Source of the DNA: JAWLGZ01 sp041690635
GTDB taxonomy: Bacteria; Pseudomonadota; Gammaproteobacteria; Thiohalomonadales; Thiohalomonadaceae
Direction: 5' to 3'
Assembly (NCBI GenBank): GCA_041690635.1
Contig: JAWLGZ010000002.1
Span: 496,001-560,000 of the forward strand
DNA length: 64,000 bases
The position numbers and the translations under genes were made by a program. The notes beneath the pieces were generated by a model that did not search any database, had not been told where the DNA came from, and saw only the letters and a list, made by a program, of their open reading frames with translations. Shown piece by piece: positions 1 through 7,194 of this stretch (its first letter is position 1; every line of letters starts with the position of its first letter).

Positions 1-2
1 AG

Positions 3-836
3 CAGGTCACGCGCTCCATCGAGCAGCTCAGTACCGCCGCGGAGCAGATGTCGAATATAACCGACGAGATCAACCGCGAGATCCATCAGCAGCAGTCCGA
101 GACCGATCAGGTGGCCACGGCCATGAACGAGATGACCGCCACCGTCCAGGAGGTTGCCAAACACGCCTCCGGTGCGGCCGAGGCGGCCCGGCTGGCCGAC
201 CAGCAGTCGGCGGAGGGGAAGGAAAAGACCGAGCAGACACAAGCCGCGATGGCCGCGCTCGCCGACGAGATCGAAAACGCCGCCGGGGTGATCCACACCC
301 TGGAGCAGGAGAGTGTTCAGATCGGCAGCGTGCTCGACGTGATCCGGGACATTGCCGAACAGACCAACCTGCTGGCACTGAATGCCGCCATCGAGGCTGC
401 CCGTGCCGGCGAGCAGGGCCGCGGCTTCGCCGTGGTAGCCGATGAAGTCCGCACCCTCGCCTCACGTACCCAGACATCCACGCGCGAGATCGAAACCATG
501 ATCGAGCGTTTGCAGGCGGGCGCCGTCGGTGCGGTGAAGGCGATGGAGGCGGGACAGTTGCGCGCCAAGGCGGGTGTCGAGCAGGCCGCGCTGGCCGGTA
601 CCGCACTGAAGACCATCCATCAGTCGGTGGGCAGCATCAGCGACATGAACCTTCAGATCGCCAGCGCCGCAGAGGAACAGAGCACTGTGGCGGAGGAGAT
701 CAACCGCAACATCACCACCATCACCCAGTCGCTCGACAGTATCGCCCAGGGCACCCAGCAAACCGCGGCCGCCGGCGACGAACTGGCGCGTCTCGCCACC
801 GAACTGCAACGCATGGTCGGGCATTTCAAGGTGTAG
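3..836 (+). CDS. Methyl-accepting chemotaxis protein, C-terminal part (5' end outside window)
   Basis: The open frame runs in from the left edge, so only the last 277 residues are present. It is the cytoplasmic signalling domain of a chemoreceptor, which relays ligand binding to CheA/CheW. The hairpin-tip motif is clear (EQTNLLALNAAIEAARAGEQ followed by GRGFAVVADEVRTLA), flanked by long coiled-coil helices rich in Ala, Glu and Gln with candidate methylation sites. It closely resembles the C-terminal half of the complete receptor at 52299-53954 and the two are probably paralogues. The ATG at 48 is internal. The sensor domain is not visible, so the ligand is unknown. Confidence 0.95.
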   Translation, partial: QVTRSIEQLSTAAEQMSNITDEINREIHQQQSETDQVATAMNEMTATVQEVAKHASGAAEAARLADQQSAEGKEKTEQTQAAMAALADEIENAAGVIHTLEQESVQIGSVLDVIRDIAEQTNLLALNAAIEAARAGEQGRGFAVVADEVRTLASRTQTSTREIETMIERLQAGAVGAVKAMEAGQLRAKAGVEQAALAGTALKTIHQSVGSISDMNLQIASAAEEQSTVAEEINRNITTITQSLDSIAQGTQQTAAAGDELARLATELQRMVGHFKV

Positions 837-889
837 CCATCGGCAATGCCGTACCGTGACTGACCACGGTTGCACCGGCCACAAGCTAC

Positions 890-1396
890 TCAGAGGTTTC
901 TGCTGTCATACGCCCAGTTCAGCAGCGCCTGCCGCTGCCGCGCGCGGCAGCCCAGTTCGCCACGCATGCAGTGCTTCCTGACCTGCGCGACGTGGCGCGT
1001 CATCGCCTTCCACCGCTTGACCTGACGCTCGTCATCCGGGCAGCGCCGGCCCATGTAGTACCGGCAATACCACTGAAACCACCCGCGCGGGTCCTCGTGA
1101 TAGATCCAGCCCTTCGCCCGCCAGACCGACAGGGGCTGCGATGCGTTGGTGCGGAAATAATTTAACTCGGGCACATGGCGCTCGTGACAGAGTTTCGCCC
1201 GCGCAAACCAGGAGGCCGGAAACTCATCCCGGCAGTCGGTCATGTATCGGCCCCCGAATACGCCCATGGTCAGCATCTGCTTTGGCGTCAGGGCAGGTTT
1301 GAACTCCGGGTGAAAATTCCTGCCGACCGGCTCGACCAGTTGGTACTCGTAGCCCTGCTGCATGAGATCGTTGACCACCACCCGTTGTCGCTTCAT
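890..1396 (-). CDS. Conserved protein of unknown function, Trp- and Cys-rich
   Basis: 168 residues, starting at the ATG at 1396, which has a GAGGCGGG stretch just upstream. The frame stays open to 1570, but that extension would overlap the divergent ligase gene and looks non-native. The protein is soluble, with no signal or membrane segment. It is rich in aromatic residues and cysteine, with motifs such as HPEFKPALTPKQMLTMGVFGG, DEFPASWF and DPRGWFQWYCRYYMGRR. I recall similar uncharacterised proteins in bacteria and algae but no experimental function. It is transcribed divergently from ligE with about 70 bp between starts. Confidence 0.7.
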   Translation of the reverse strand: MKRQRVVVNDLMQQGYEYQLVEPVGRNFHPEFKPALTPKQMLTMGVFGGRYMTDCRDEFPASWFARAKLCHERHVPELNYFRTNASQPLSVWRAKGWIYHEDPRGWFQWYCRYYMGRRCPDDERQVKRWKAMTRHVAQVRKHCMRGELGCRARQRQALLNWAYDSRNL

Positions 1397-1465
1397 CACA
1401 CCCGCCTCGCCGTTGTCCTGTTTCAAACCTGTTAGGCTGCACCAAACGCACACCGGTGTATTCCA

Positions 1466-2311
1466 ATGATGGCCCGTTTGCCGCCGCTCATCCTGCTTTT
1501 GCATGTGCTTCTGCTGCTGCCACTGCCCCTCGCCGCAGCGCCGCCTGCGTCCCTGTTGCTCGCCACCCACTGGGACGGGGGTGATCCGACCGGCTGGTGG
1601 ATGAGCGAGAAGCTCGACGGTATCCGCGGCTACTGGGATGGCGAGCAGATGTGGACGCGCGGCGGCAAGGCCGTGGTCCTGCCCGAAACGTTGCGACTAC
1701 AACTACCGCCGTTCGCCCTCGACGGTGAACTGTGGGCCGGCCACGACCGCTTTGGCCACGTGCAGGAGACCGTGCTCGATGCCGAACCGGGGCCAGGGTG
1801 GGCACACATTCGATATCACGTGTTCGACCTGCCGGAGGAACCAGGGCTGTTCCCGGACAGGCTGCTTCGCCTGCAACGGTGGCTGAAACTCCGCGCAGTC
1901 CAACAGGTGGAAGTCATCCCGCAGCAGCGCTGCCTCAGCGAGACGCACCTGCAGCAGTTCCTCGCCGGGATCGAAGCGGCCGGCGGCGAAGGGGTGATGC
2001 TGCGCGCCCCCGACAGCGCCTATGAAACGGGCCGCAGCCGCACCCTGCAGAAGGTTAAGTCGTTTGGTGATATCGAGGTGAAGGTCATCGGCCACAACCC
2101 GGGCAGGGGCCGCCTGACAGGACAGGTCGGCTCGCTTCAGGTGGAAACGACCGACGGCATCCGCTTTGCCGTAGGCAGCGGACTGAGTGACAAGGAGCGA
2201 CAATCACCGCCACCGATTGGTGCCTCCATCACTGTTAAACACTGGGGCTGGACCACCTCGGGCAAGCCCCGCTTTCCCGTGTACTGGCGGCAACGAACCG
2301 ATGGTCAGTAG
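1466..2311 (+). CDS. ligE: ATP-dependent DNA ligase, Lig E type, with signal peptide
   Basis: 281 residues. A hydrophobic leader of about 25 residues (ending PLAAA) predicts export to the periplasm, as known for the Lig E family of minimal ligases. Nucleotidyltransferase motifs follow in order: motif I EKLDGIRG with nucleophile Lys49, motif III FALDGELWAG, motif IV GGEGVMLR and motif V LQKVKSF. A C-terminal OB-fold region ends near KPRFPVYW. The length matches the minimal class, with no extra DNA-binding domains. Family knowledge: it seals nicks, possibly in incoming DNA outside the cytoplasm. There are two possible start codons, 1466 and 1469. It sits next to the cassette array, a suggestive but unproven link to DNA uptake. 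Confidence 0.9.
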   Translation: MMARLPPLILLLHVLLLLPLPLAAAPPASLLLATHWDGGDPTGWWMSEKLDGIRGYWDGEQMWTRGGKAVVLPETLRLQLPPFALDGELWAGHDRFGHVQETVLDAEPGPGWAHIRYHVFDLPEEPGLFPDRLLRLQRWLKLRAVQQVEVIPQQRCLSETHLQQFLAGIEAAGGEGVMLRAPDSAYETGRSRTLQKVKSFGDIEVKVIGHNPGRGRLTGQVGSLQVETTDGIRFAVGSGLSDKERQSPPPIGASITVKHWGWTTSGKPRFPVYWRQRTDGQ

Positions 2312-2422
2312 GTCACGGCAGCCCCACCGAGCCCCCGACGCGCGCAGGCGAACCAGTGAAGAAGATTCCCACCCCATCTCCGTTGCTCATATTCATTTGG
2401 GGTAATAGCTGACAGAAGGGCA

Positions 2423-2503
2423 TCCGTCGCCGATGTCGTATTAGAGAAAAGGCGACGGAGGGAATAAACTTTGAGCGATTGGTCATTATTTAATCCCTCC
2501 GTC
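2423..2503. repeat. Nested inverted repeats at the distal end of the first cassette array
   Basis: Two overlapping inverted repeats are seen: TCCGTCGCC (2423-2431) with GGCGACGGA (2451-2459), and a 15-bp pair at 2454-2468 and 2489-2503 with one mismatch. The right arm contains the stop codon of the membrane protein gene at 2490. On the + strand the hairpin is followed by CCGTTTTTG, so it may act as a terminator. It could also be what remains of a cassette end. Confidence 0.45.
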
Positions 2504-2849
2504 CCGTTTTTGTGCGACTTCCATTGTAATTCCCTTTCCTGAAGGACAGCAGCAACATCACTATCACAGGGATACCGACGATGGTCTGCAAGGACAAAAA
2601 TGCTTCATTCATCATCGCTTCGATGCCTTTGGCTACCACGATCACCCATGCGCCGAGCAGAAGATGCGTTCCGAATGGCGCGCGGCGGACCCAAAATGCA
2701 AGGCCGGCAATCAACAGCGCCAGGACCGCTACCTGTGAGAGAAAGAGCAGCAACGCCCCTTCACTGCCTAAGACTGGGGCAAGCGATATGACCGCGCCGG
2801 CTACAACAAGCGCGAGAAGCACAGTGGCTACGCTAATTACGTGCCGCAC
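2490..2849 (-). CDS. Cassette 5: small integral membrane protein, unknown function
   Basis: 119 residues with about four hydrophobic segments (roughly residues 4-26, 31-53, 60-80 and 84-103) and a basic, polar tail (NGSRTKTGRRD). No family is recognised. It is the last cassette of the first array, starting just after the GTTATGT end of the preceding attC. No clear attC follows it; instead there is the inverted repeat at 2423-2503. The start at 2849 is the first ATG after the attC. Confidence 0.7.
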   Translation of the reverse strand: MRHVISVATVLLALVVAGAVISLAPVLGSEGALLLFLSQVAVLALLIAGLAFWVRRAPFGTHLLLGAWVIVVAKGIEAMMNEAFLSLQTIVGIPVIVMLLLSFRKGNYNGSRTKTGRRD

Positions 2850-2869
2850 AGCTTAGGCCTCCATAGAGC

Positions 2870-2926
2870 ACATAACGCCGAGCTTCAGCCGCCGCGTTAG
2901 CGGTCGGCTGGAAGCTCTTGTTGGAT
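2870..2926 (-). other. attC site following cassette 4
   Basis: Read on the minus strand it begins ATCCAAC (R'' core, 2926-2920) and ends GTTATGT (R' core, 2876-2870). Between them are the complementary arms CCAGCCGACCGC and GCGGCGGCTG, a short loop, and the unpaired bases typical of attC. The last codons of the HNH gene and its TAA (2897-2899) lie inside this site. Confidence 0.85.
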
Positions 2927-3640
2927 GGCTTCTCTCATTACTGACACATACATCACAAATTCCCCCCAAACGGTTATCTTATACAATGCGGAAACCCCAT
3001 CATCCGGCGTTACTGCGCGAACCACCTCAATTCCGGGGCCTCTAGAATGATGGCTACCAAACTTCTGCAACACTTCGACGATTGGCTGAGCGTCTTCAAC
3101 AGTTACAACGTGATGCTCAATTTCCGTGTTTGCATCGATTAACTTACCGTCTTCGATAAAAACTAAACCCTTGACTATTTTTTCTGCCAATTTCTTAAGA
3201 TGCCTAGCAGGCACTAACAGTGCAACTTGCTCATTACGCGGCCGCTCCCACCGTTCACCCAAGCCAGGATATATGCCGTGATCAGGTATATCATCTCCTG
3301 TTCGCATCATCTCCAAAAGTCTGGCCCTCTTCTTTTCGCGCGCTCGCCTGTCCTTTTCATTTTTTCCTTGAGAGGGGTCAAGCGCTCTAAGAGTTTTCTT
3401 CCAAATCCCAGAAGCCTGAGCTGATTTTGGATCGACGCATGCCGACAGGATGATTCCCAGATCCTCTTCTATTCGCCCATATTCATCATTACAGGGCTTG
3501 CAGCTAGGTATCTTCCATTTCTCTAGATTCTGAGGTGTCGTATCTGGATACCATCCCTGAGGAAATACGTGATCCCAATTTCGCTTTGGGACATCCTTCA
3601 GGCAGTGAACACAGATTCCCGGGCCAGGTTTACGTGCCAT
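2897..3640 (-). CDS. Cassette 4: HNH endonuclease family protein
   Basis: 247 residues. The N-terminal region has an HNH-type treble-clef pattern: CVHC at about residues 10-13, the WDHVFPQGW segment carrying Asp-His, and CKPCND near residue 45 as the second Cys pair. The C-terminal 180 residues are not recognised. The start at 3640 is chosen because GGAG lies 10 bases upstream and the longer frame would begin inside the attC of cassette 3. The stop lies inside its own attC. A nuclease role is inferred from the motif, and the DNA target is unknown. Such orphan HNH proteins are common in integron cassettes and defence islands. Confidence 0.75.
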   Translation of the reverse strand: MARKPGPGICVHCLKDVPKRNWDHVFPQGWYPDTTPQNLEKWKIPSCKPCNDEYGRIEEDLGIILSACVDPKSAQASGIWKKTLRALDPSQGKNEKDRRAREKKRARLLEMMRTGDDIPDHGIYPGLGERWERPRNEQVALLVPARHLKKLAEKIVKGLVFIEDGKLIDANTEIEHHVVTVEDAQPIVEVLQKFGSHHSRGPGIEVVRAVTPDDGVSALYKITVWGEFVMYVSVMREAIQQELPADR

Positions 3641-3657
3641 AGCAGCGACGTTTCTCC

Positions 3658-3738
3658 ATCCAACGTTCCACATGAGCCGCGGCTTGCCCTGGAGCGCAGC
3701 GGAAGGGTAAGCCGTCGGACTCGATGTGGTTGTTAGCT
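3658..3738 (-). other. attC site following cassette 3
   Basis: Minus strand: AGCTAAC (3738-3732) to GTTGGAT (3664-3658), 81 bp. The arms CCACATCGAGTCCGACGGCT and AGCCGCGGCTCATGTGG are complementary apart from the usual extrahelical bases, with a loop containing GCTGCGCTCC. It is almost identical in its central 40 bases to the attC at 42297-42378 in the second array. Confidence 0.9.
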
Positions 3739-3739
3739 T

Positions 3740-4324
3740 TCATTCTGCCCCTTCCAAAACGAGTTTTCGGTGAAGGAAGGTGAATTTCTCACGGTCCCTC
3801 GCACGTGTTTCGAAAAGGATCACCTCTAGCCGACGCGATGCTTCGACTTCTTCCTGAATAGCGTTGACCAGCCTGTCCATCTCTCTCGCGCTAAGAGCCT
3901 CACCGTCTATTGCCATCATGAAATCGAAAAAGGCACCATGCCGATACAACCTTCCGGGCAAGGAGCCACCAAACCCGCCGAGCAAAATCCCGTATCGGAG
4001 ATACGGATGCACGCTCTTATGGGTATTTGCTTTCTGACTGTACGTAATTGCGTCATGCGTCGTTACCGAACCAAGCTTTGCCTCCACAATGACGCGAGGA
4101 CGCCATTCGTTTTCCCCGATCCGCTCGTATACGAGGATGTCGGTTGTATACCTAGCGATATTGCAGGAAGGTGCTGACGCATCATCAAAATAGCTCTTTA
4201 CCTCATAGGCGTACGACAGCTTCTCTTGATCACTCACATAGATATTGTCGTAAATCGCGGACAACCTTTCTTGCAGTGGTTCGATGAGCGTCCGCACCCA
4301 CCCCATTTCAGTCTGTTTTGCCAA
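3740..4324 (-). CDS. Cassette 3: PD-(D/E)xK nuclease-like protein
   Basis: 194 residues. The start is taken as TTG at 4324 because AGGAG sits 7 bases upstream; the frame upstream runs through the preceding attC and is not native, and the next in-frame ATG is six codons later. Motifs fit a restriction-endonuclease fold: acidic residue in YTTDILVYE, then VIVEAKLGS (ExK on a beta strand), then a QxxxxxK-type helix (ITYSQKANTHKS). This resembles the type I restriction HsdR N-terminal nuclease domain, but no helicase is present. It sits between two HNH cassettes. A nuclease function is inferred, not shown. Confidence 0.7.
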   Translation of the reverse strand: MAKQTEMGWVRTLIEPLQERLSAIYDNIYVSDQEKLSYAYEVKSYFDDASAPSCNIARYTTDILVYERIGENEWRPRVIVEAKLGSVTTHDAITYSQKANTHKSVHPYLRYGILLGGFGGSLPGRLYRHGAFFDFMMAIDGEALSAREMDRLVNAIQEEVEASRRLEVILFETRARDREKFTFLHRKLVLEGAE

Positions 4325-4345
4325 ACTACCGCTCCTGAGTTTGAA

Positions 4346-4416
4346 AGCTAACGCGGTGCTCAGCCGCCGCGCGCCCGCATAGCGGGCGTGCGGTCGGCTG
4401 GAGCTACTTGTTCGGC
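4346..4416 (-). other. attC site following cassette 2
   Basis: Minus strand: GCCGAAC (4416-4410) to GTTAGCT (4352-4346), 71 bp. The arms CCAGCCGACCGC and GCGGCGGCTG flank a perfect inner hairpin CGCCCGC-TAT-GCGGGCG. The coding sequence of cassette 2 continues into this site and stops at 4360. Confidence 0.9.
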
Positions 4417-5271
4417 TCTTCTGTCTGTCACGATCTGCTGTAGCTGTTGCCGCATAGAAGACCGCTCGATGCCGTAGTGAGCCTCGCGATGGTGGTTTGG
4501 ACAGAGCGCAGCAACATTCTCTTCGGAATCTGGCCCGTCTTCGGACAGAGGAATAATGTGGTGCGTTTCGAGAAATACGCCTCCGTTTTCCATACGGAAC
4601 CCGGAGCCACCGCACCATTCACATTTCCCAGCCGCCCGTTCAAGAACTCGCCGCCGGATTTCTGCATTTCGTACAATTTGCTGCCCGGTAACGGTCCTGC
4701 GCTCGGGGGCGTCACCCTGAACCGGCAAATCAAACTGATCGATAAACGGCGGGGTAATCCTGCCTCTTGCCAAGACGCAATCCCCTGAATCCCAGTCATA
4801 CGACGCAACCTGCCAAGGCAATGCGTCTAATAGGCGGTGTTCGGCACGTCCCGCTCTACGTTGCGCCTCGCTTTCGGTTCGCTGGGAACCCTCACAAACA
4901 ATGACCCGGATCGGAAGGGATTCACGATCCGCCTTTTGAAGAGCAAAGTCCATTTTGACTGCTCGCTTCTTCCGCACACCTACCGCGCCCCTTGGAGAGT
5001 CTGCCAATTTGCGTAGATTTAGTTTCTGAATGACTGTGCCACTCTGCTCTTCCATATCTCTATGCCAGAGATTGAGAACTATGAGATTCCTGTCGCTATC
5101 AACGAATGACCACTCGTAACAATGGCGCGGATTAGAAGCTGCCTTCTCAGCTCCGCCCTTGAAATGCGCCCAATCGCTGACGTCGAGTCCTGCCTCTCTG
5201 ACAAGGTCCATTACTCTATTGGCTTCTTTGGGCTCTATTTCACTCAAAATCGACATCGTCATCCCATCCAT
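4360..5271 (-). CDS. Cassette 2: HNH endonuclease domain protein
   Basis: About 303 residues from the ATG at 5271; ATGs at 5262 and 5256 are equally possible, and the longer frame to 5403 crosses the upstream attC. The C-terminal third carries a full HNH signature: KCEWCGG, then LETHHIIPLSEDGP, then NVAALCPNHHREAHYG, giving the His-His catalytic pair and Cys ligands. The N-terminal 200 residues are of unknown fold and may recognise the target. The final roughly 20 residues (EQVAPADRTPAMRARGG) are encoded by the attC itself, so swapping cassettes cannot alter them. Likely a nuclease, with restriction-type McrA-like proteins the closest analogy. Confidence 0.8.
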   Translation of the reverse strand: MDGMTMSILSEIEPKEANRVMDLVREAGLDVSDWAHFKGGAEKAASNPRHCYEWSFVDSDRNLIVLNLWHRDMEEQSGTVIQKLNLRKLADSPRGAVGVRKKRAVKMDFALQKADRESLPIRVIVCEGSQRTESEAQRRAGRAEHRLLDALPWQVASYDWDSGDCVLARGRITPPFIDQFDLPVQGDAPERRTVTGQQIVRNAEIRRRVLERAAGKCEWCGGSGFRMENGGVFLETHHIIPLSEDGPDSEENVAALCPNHHREAHYGIERSSMRQQLQQIVTDRRAEQVAPADRTPAMRARGG

Positions 5272-5294
5272 AAGCTGAACCGGCCAGTTCTTGT

Positions 5295-5367
5295 GCCGAA
5301 CATGGCCATCACCGGTGGGAATGGAGCGGAGCGGAATTGCCCGTCCGTGTGCATGGCGTTGTTGGAG
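5295..5367 (-). other. attC site following cassette 1
   Basis: Minus strand: CTCCAAC (5367-5361) to GTTCGGC (5301-5295), 73 bp. The arms CGCCATGCACACGG and CCGGTGATGGC are imperfectly complementary. It is less regular than the other sites in this array but correctly placed between the methyltransferase stop and the next cassette. Confidence 0.7.
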
Positions 5368-5372
5368 CGGGG

Positions 5373-6029
5373 TTACTTGAGTTTCTGAAAAAGGCAGTGA
5401 CATCGAGGCTTAAAGTCACAGTGGACAATGTCATTTACCACATAATCTTCTGCTGCTATAAGGGGTTTAAGCCCCATACGGGTGGCCTCATCGTAGATCT
5501 GCTTACAGCTAAGGCCATGCCTAACATGTTGGTTGGGGTTATTCTTCCTAAAAAAGCCGAGCATCCGTTGTTTAAGCACCCCTAAGATTGGATAATTTGG
5601 GGATGGGTAATTGCTTGGAACCTGAATGTACAAATATCCGCCAACCGCTAAGTAGTCGCATAGTTCTTGTAGCGTCTCTGTCCATTTTGGTATGTGCTCC
5701 AGCACGTCGGTTGAAATGACAAGATCGAATCTCTCTTCACTGATATCCGTGACATTCATCCAGGGCACAAAGCGATATCTACCGGAGGTAGAATCGGAAA
5801 CTGAATCTGGCAAATTAAAACGATCCTGAATGTCTACAAGAGTACCTTCTGCTTCCTGAAACAGAAGCATAACCCCTGCGGACATTGCACCAGATCCTGC
5901 TCCCATGTCTAAAAACCGAAAAGTGTTTCCCGCAGTCACCTTGCACAATCGGAGGTCCTGCAAAAGATAACGGAGCCGCTCCTGTTCTGCTGGAGAAAGA
6001 GATTCAATGTATTGGTTTATTGCGTTCAT
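5373..6029 (-). CDS. Cassette 1: SAM-dependent methyltransferase
   Basis: 218 residues, class I fold. Motif I FLDMGAGSGAMS (about residues 39-50) binds S-adenosylmethionine; FDLVISTDVLEHIPKW is the post-II/III region, followed by GGYLYIQVPSNYPSPNYP. The substrate is unknown; the sequence resembles small-molecule or sugar methyltransferases rather than DNA methylases, as no NPPY/DPPY motif is present. It is the first cassette, right after the GTTAGAG recombination core at 6039-6045, the position best expressed from an integron promoter. Base composition is clearly lower in GC than the flanking core genes, a sign of foreign origin. Confidence 0.85.
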   Translation of the reverse strand: MNAINQYIESLSPAEQERLRYLLQDLRLCKVTAGNTFRFLDMGAGSGAMSAGVMLLFQEAEGTLVDIQDRFNLPDSVSDSTSGRYRFVPWMNVTDISEERFDLVISTDVLEHIPKWTETLQELCDYLAVGGYLYIQVPSNYPSPNYPILGVLKQRMLGFFRKNNPNQHVRHGLSCKQIYDEATRMGLKPLIAAEDYVVNDIVHCDFKPRCHCLFQKLK

Positions 6030-6038
6030 TTTTGTGTG

Positions 6039-6045
6039 CTCTAAC
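6039..6045 (-). other. attI core (insertion point of first cassette)
   Basis: The minus strand reads GTTAGAG immediately before cassette 1 and matches the GTTRRRY recombination core. It lies between divergent intI and the cassette array, the position of attI in all integrons. The rest of the attI (integrase-binding half sites toward 6110) cannot be delimited by eye. Confidence 0.65.
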
Positions 6046-6057
6046 AGTTGATTGGCC

Positions 6058-6091
6058 GGAAACTTTCCGTATTAAAACACGGAAAGTTTCC
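6058..6091. repeat. Perfect 13-bp inverted repeat in the intI-array intergenic region
   Basis: GGAAACTTTCCGT and ACGGAAAGTTTCC flank an 8-base loop (ATTAAAAC). Each arm also contains its own near-palindrome (GGAAA-N-TTTCC). It sits next to the attI core. It may be a hairpin terminator, a regulator site or an inserted small element. Confidence 0.6.
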
Positions 6092-6267
6092 GCGTATTAC
6101 GCAATCCCGGTGATGGCCCAAGGCTCGTCGCTGCTTGGATAATGTCGGCTCGATCAGCCGCTTAGGCGGCTCGCAACACCGGATGCCGGGCGTGTTTCTT
6201 CGGAGTTCGGCGGACTCATTCCGCACGAACGGCAGTGCGGGGTTGATCACCAACCCATCGACCGTTA

Positions 6268-6283
6268 GTGTATACATGAACAC
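6268..6283 (+). promoter_or_regulatory. Possible degenerate LexA box upstream of intI
   Basis: GTGTATACATGAACAC has TGT-N8-ACA spacing as in the SOS box (CTGT-N8-ACAG) with both outer bases changed. It lies about 28 bp before the intI start. Integron integrase genes are often LexA-regulated, which makes the site plausible. The match itself is weak. Confidence 0.3.
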
Positions 6284-6310
6284 CTATAACCGACAAAAAG
6301 GAGGTTTGCC

Positions 6311-7036
6311 ATGAGCACAGGCTCCTCTCCGTTTCTCGACTCTGTGCGCAACGCAATCCGGGTTCGGCACTACAGCATCCGCACGGAGGAGGCGTATTTG
6401 TTGTGGGCCAAGCGCTTCATTCTCTTTCATGGCAAGCGGCATCCGGCCGAAATGGGCGCACCGGAGGTTGCAGCGTTTCTGACGCATTTGGCTGTGGATC
6501 GGCAGGTTGCCCCTGCAACGCAGAATCAGGCCCTCAACGCTCTGGTGTTTTTGTACGACAAGGTGCTGGAGCAGCCGTTGGGAATGATCCAGGGCGTGGT
6601 CCGGGCGGCGCGGAAGCCCCGGATTCCCGTGGTACTGACCCATGAGGAGGTAGCCCGGCTGCTGGCCCGCCTTTCGGGCGTCTATTGGCTTATAGCCTGT
6701 CTGCAGTATGGCTCCGGGCTGCGACTGCTTGAGAGCTGCCGGCTGCGGGTGAAGGATCTCGATTTCAGCCATCGCGCCATCGTCGTGCGCGACGGCAAGG
6801 GCGCTAAGGATCGCGTGGTGACGCTGCCCGATGAGCTCATCGAGCCTTTGCGCCGGCATCTCGCAAACCGCCGCAACCTGTTCGACCAGGATGTCGCCGC
6901 AGGATATGGCACGGTTTACCTGCCCCACGCGCTGGAGCGGCTGCAACGCGGTGGCCGGGCGGTAGTGAGCCCGCTTGGGGCGGTTCTGACGGGCACCCGG
7001 CCGGAGTACGGCGCGGACAGCCGGGCACCGGGGTGA
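6311..7036 (+). pseudogene. intI: Integron integrase IntI, C-terminally frameshifted and truncated
   Basis: A tyrosine recombinase that would excise and insert gene cassettes. An AGGAGG ribosome site precedes the ATG. The 241-residue frame keeps the core-binding domain (MSTGSSPFLDSVRNAIRVRH..., near residues 1-90), catalytic Arg in YGSGLRLLESCRLRVKDLDF and Lys in RDGKGAKDRVV. After VYLPHALER the next IntI segment (KYPN...WQYVFPA) is lost by a small deletion and frameshift, and an unrelated tail ends at 7036. The HxxR box, the second His/Trp box and the catalytic Tyr are missing, so it should be inactive. A full IntI is about 320-340 residues. No readable C-terminal half is found in the 160 bp before radA. 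Confidence 0.9.
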
Positions 7037-7194
7037 TGTTATTGCGTGGCGGGCTCCCTTTCGCACCAACTCCCTGCCGTGATGTTGTTATTGATGATGC
7101 CCTGATTAGAAAGGCTTCCCGCACGATGATCAAGTGATTGGGGACAATGTGTCCAAATTGTCAACTCACAAGCTGCGTTGGCACGGGATCCTTT

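Noticed and set aside
5271..5403. N-terminal extension of the cassette 2 HNH protein
   Set aside because: The extension crosses the attC of the preceding cassette and overlaps the end of the methyltransferase gene, so a start after GTTCGGC is more sensible.
6041..6283. Small minus-strand open frame between intI and cassette 1
   Set aside because: It spans the attI region and the inverted repeat and has no ribosome site or recognisable domain.
6311..7036. Phage-type tyrosine integrase marking a prophage
   Set aside because: There are no phage genes nearby, the gene is divergent from an attC-bearing cassette array, and the sequence keeps IntI-like spacing. It is an integron integrase.
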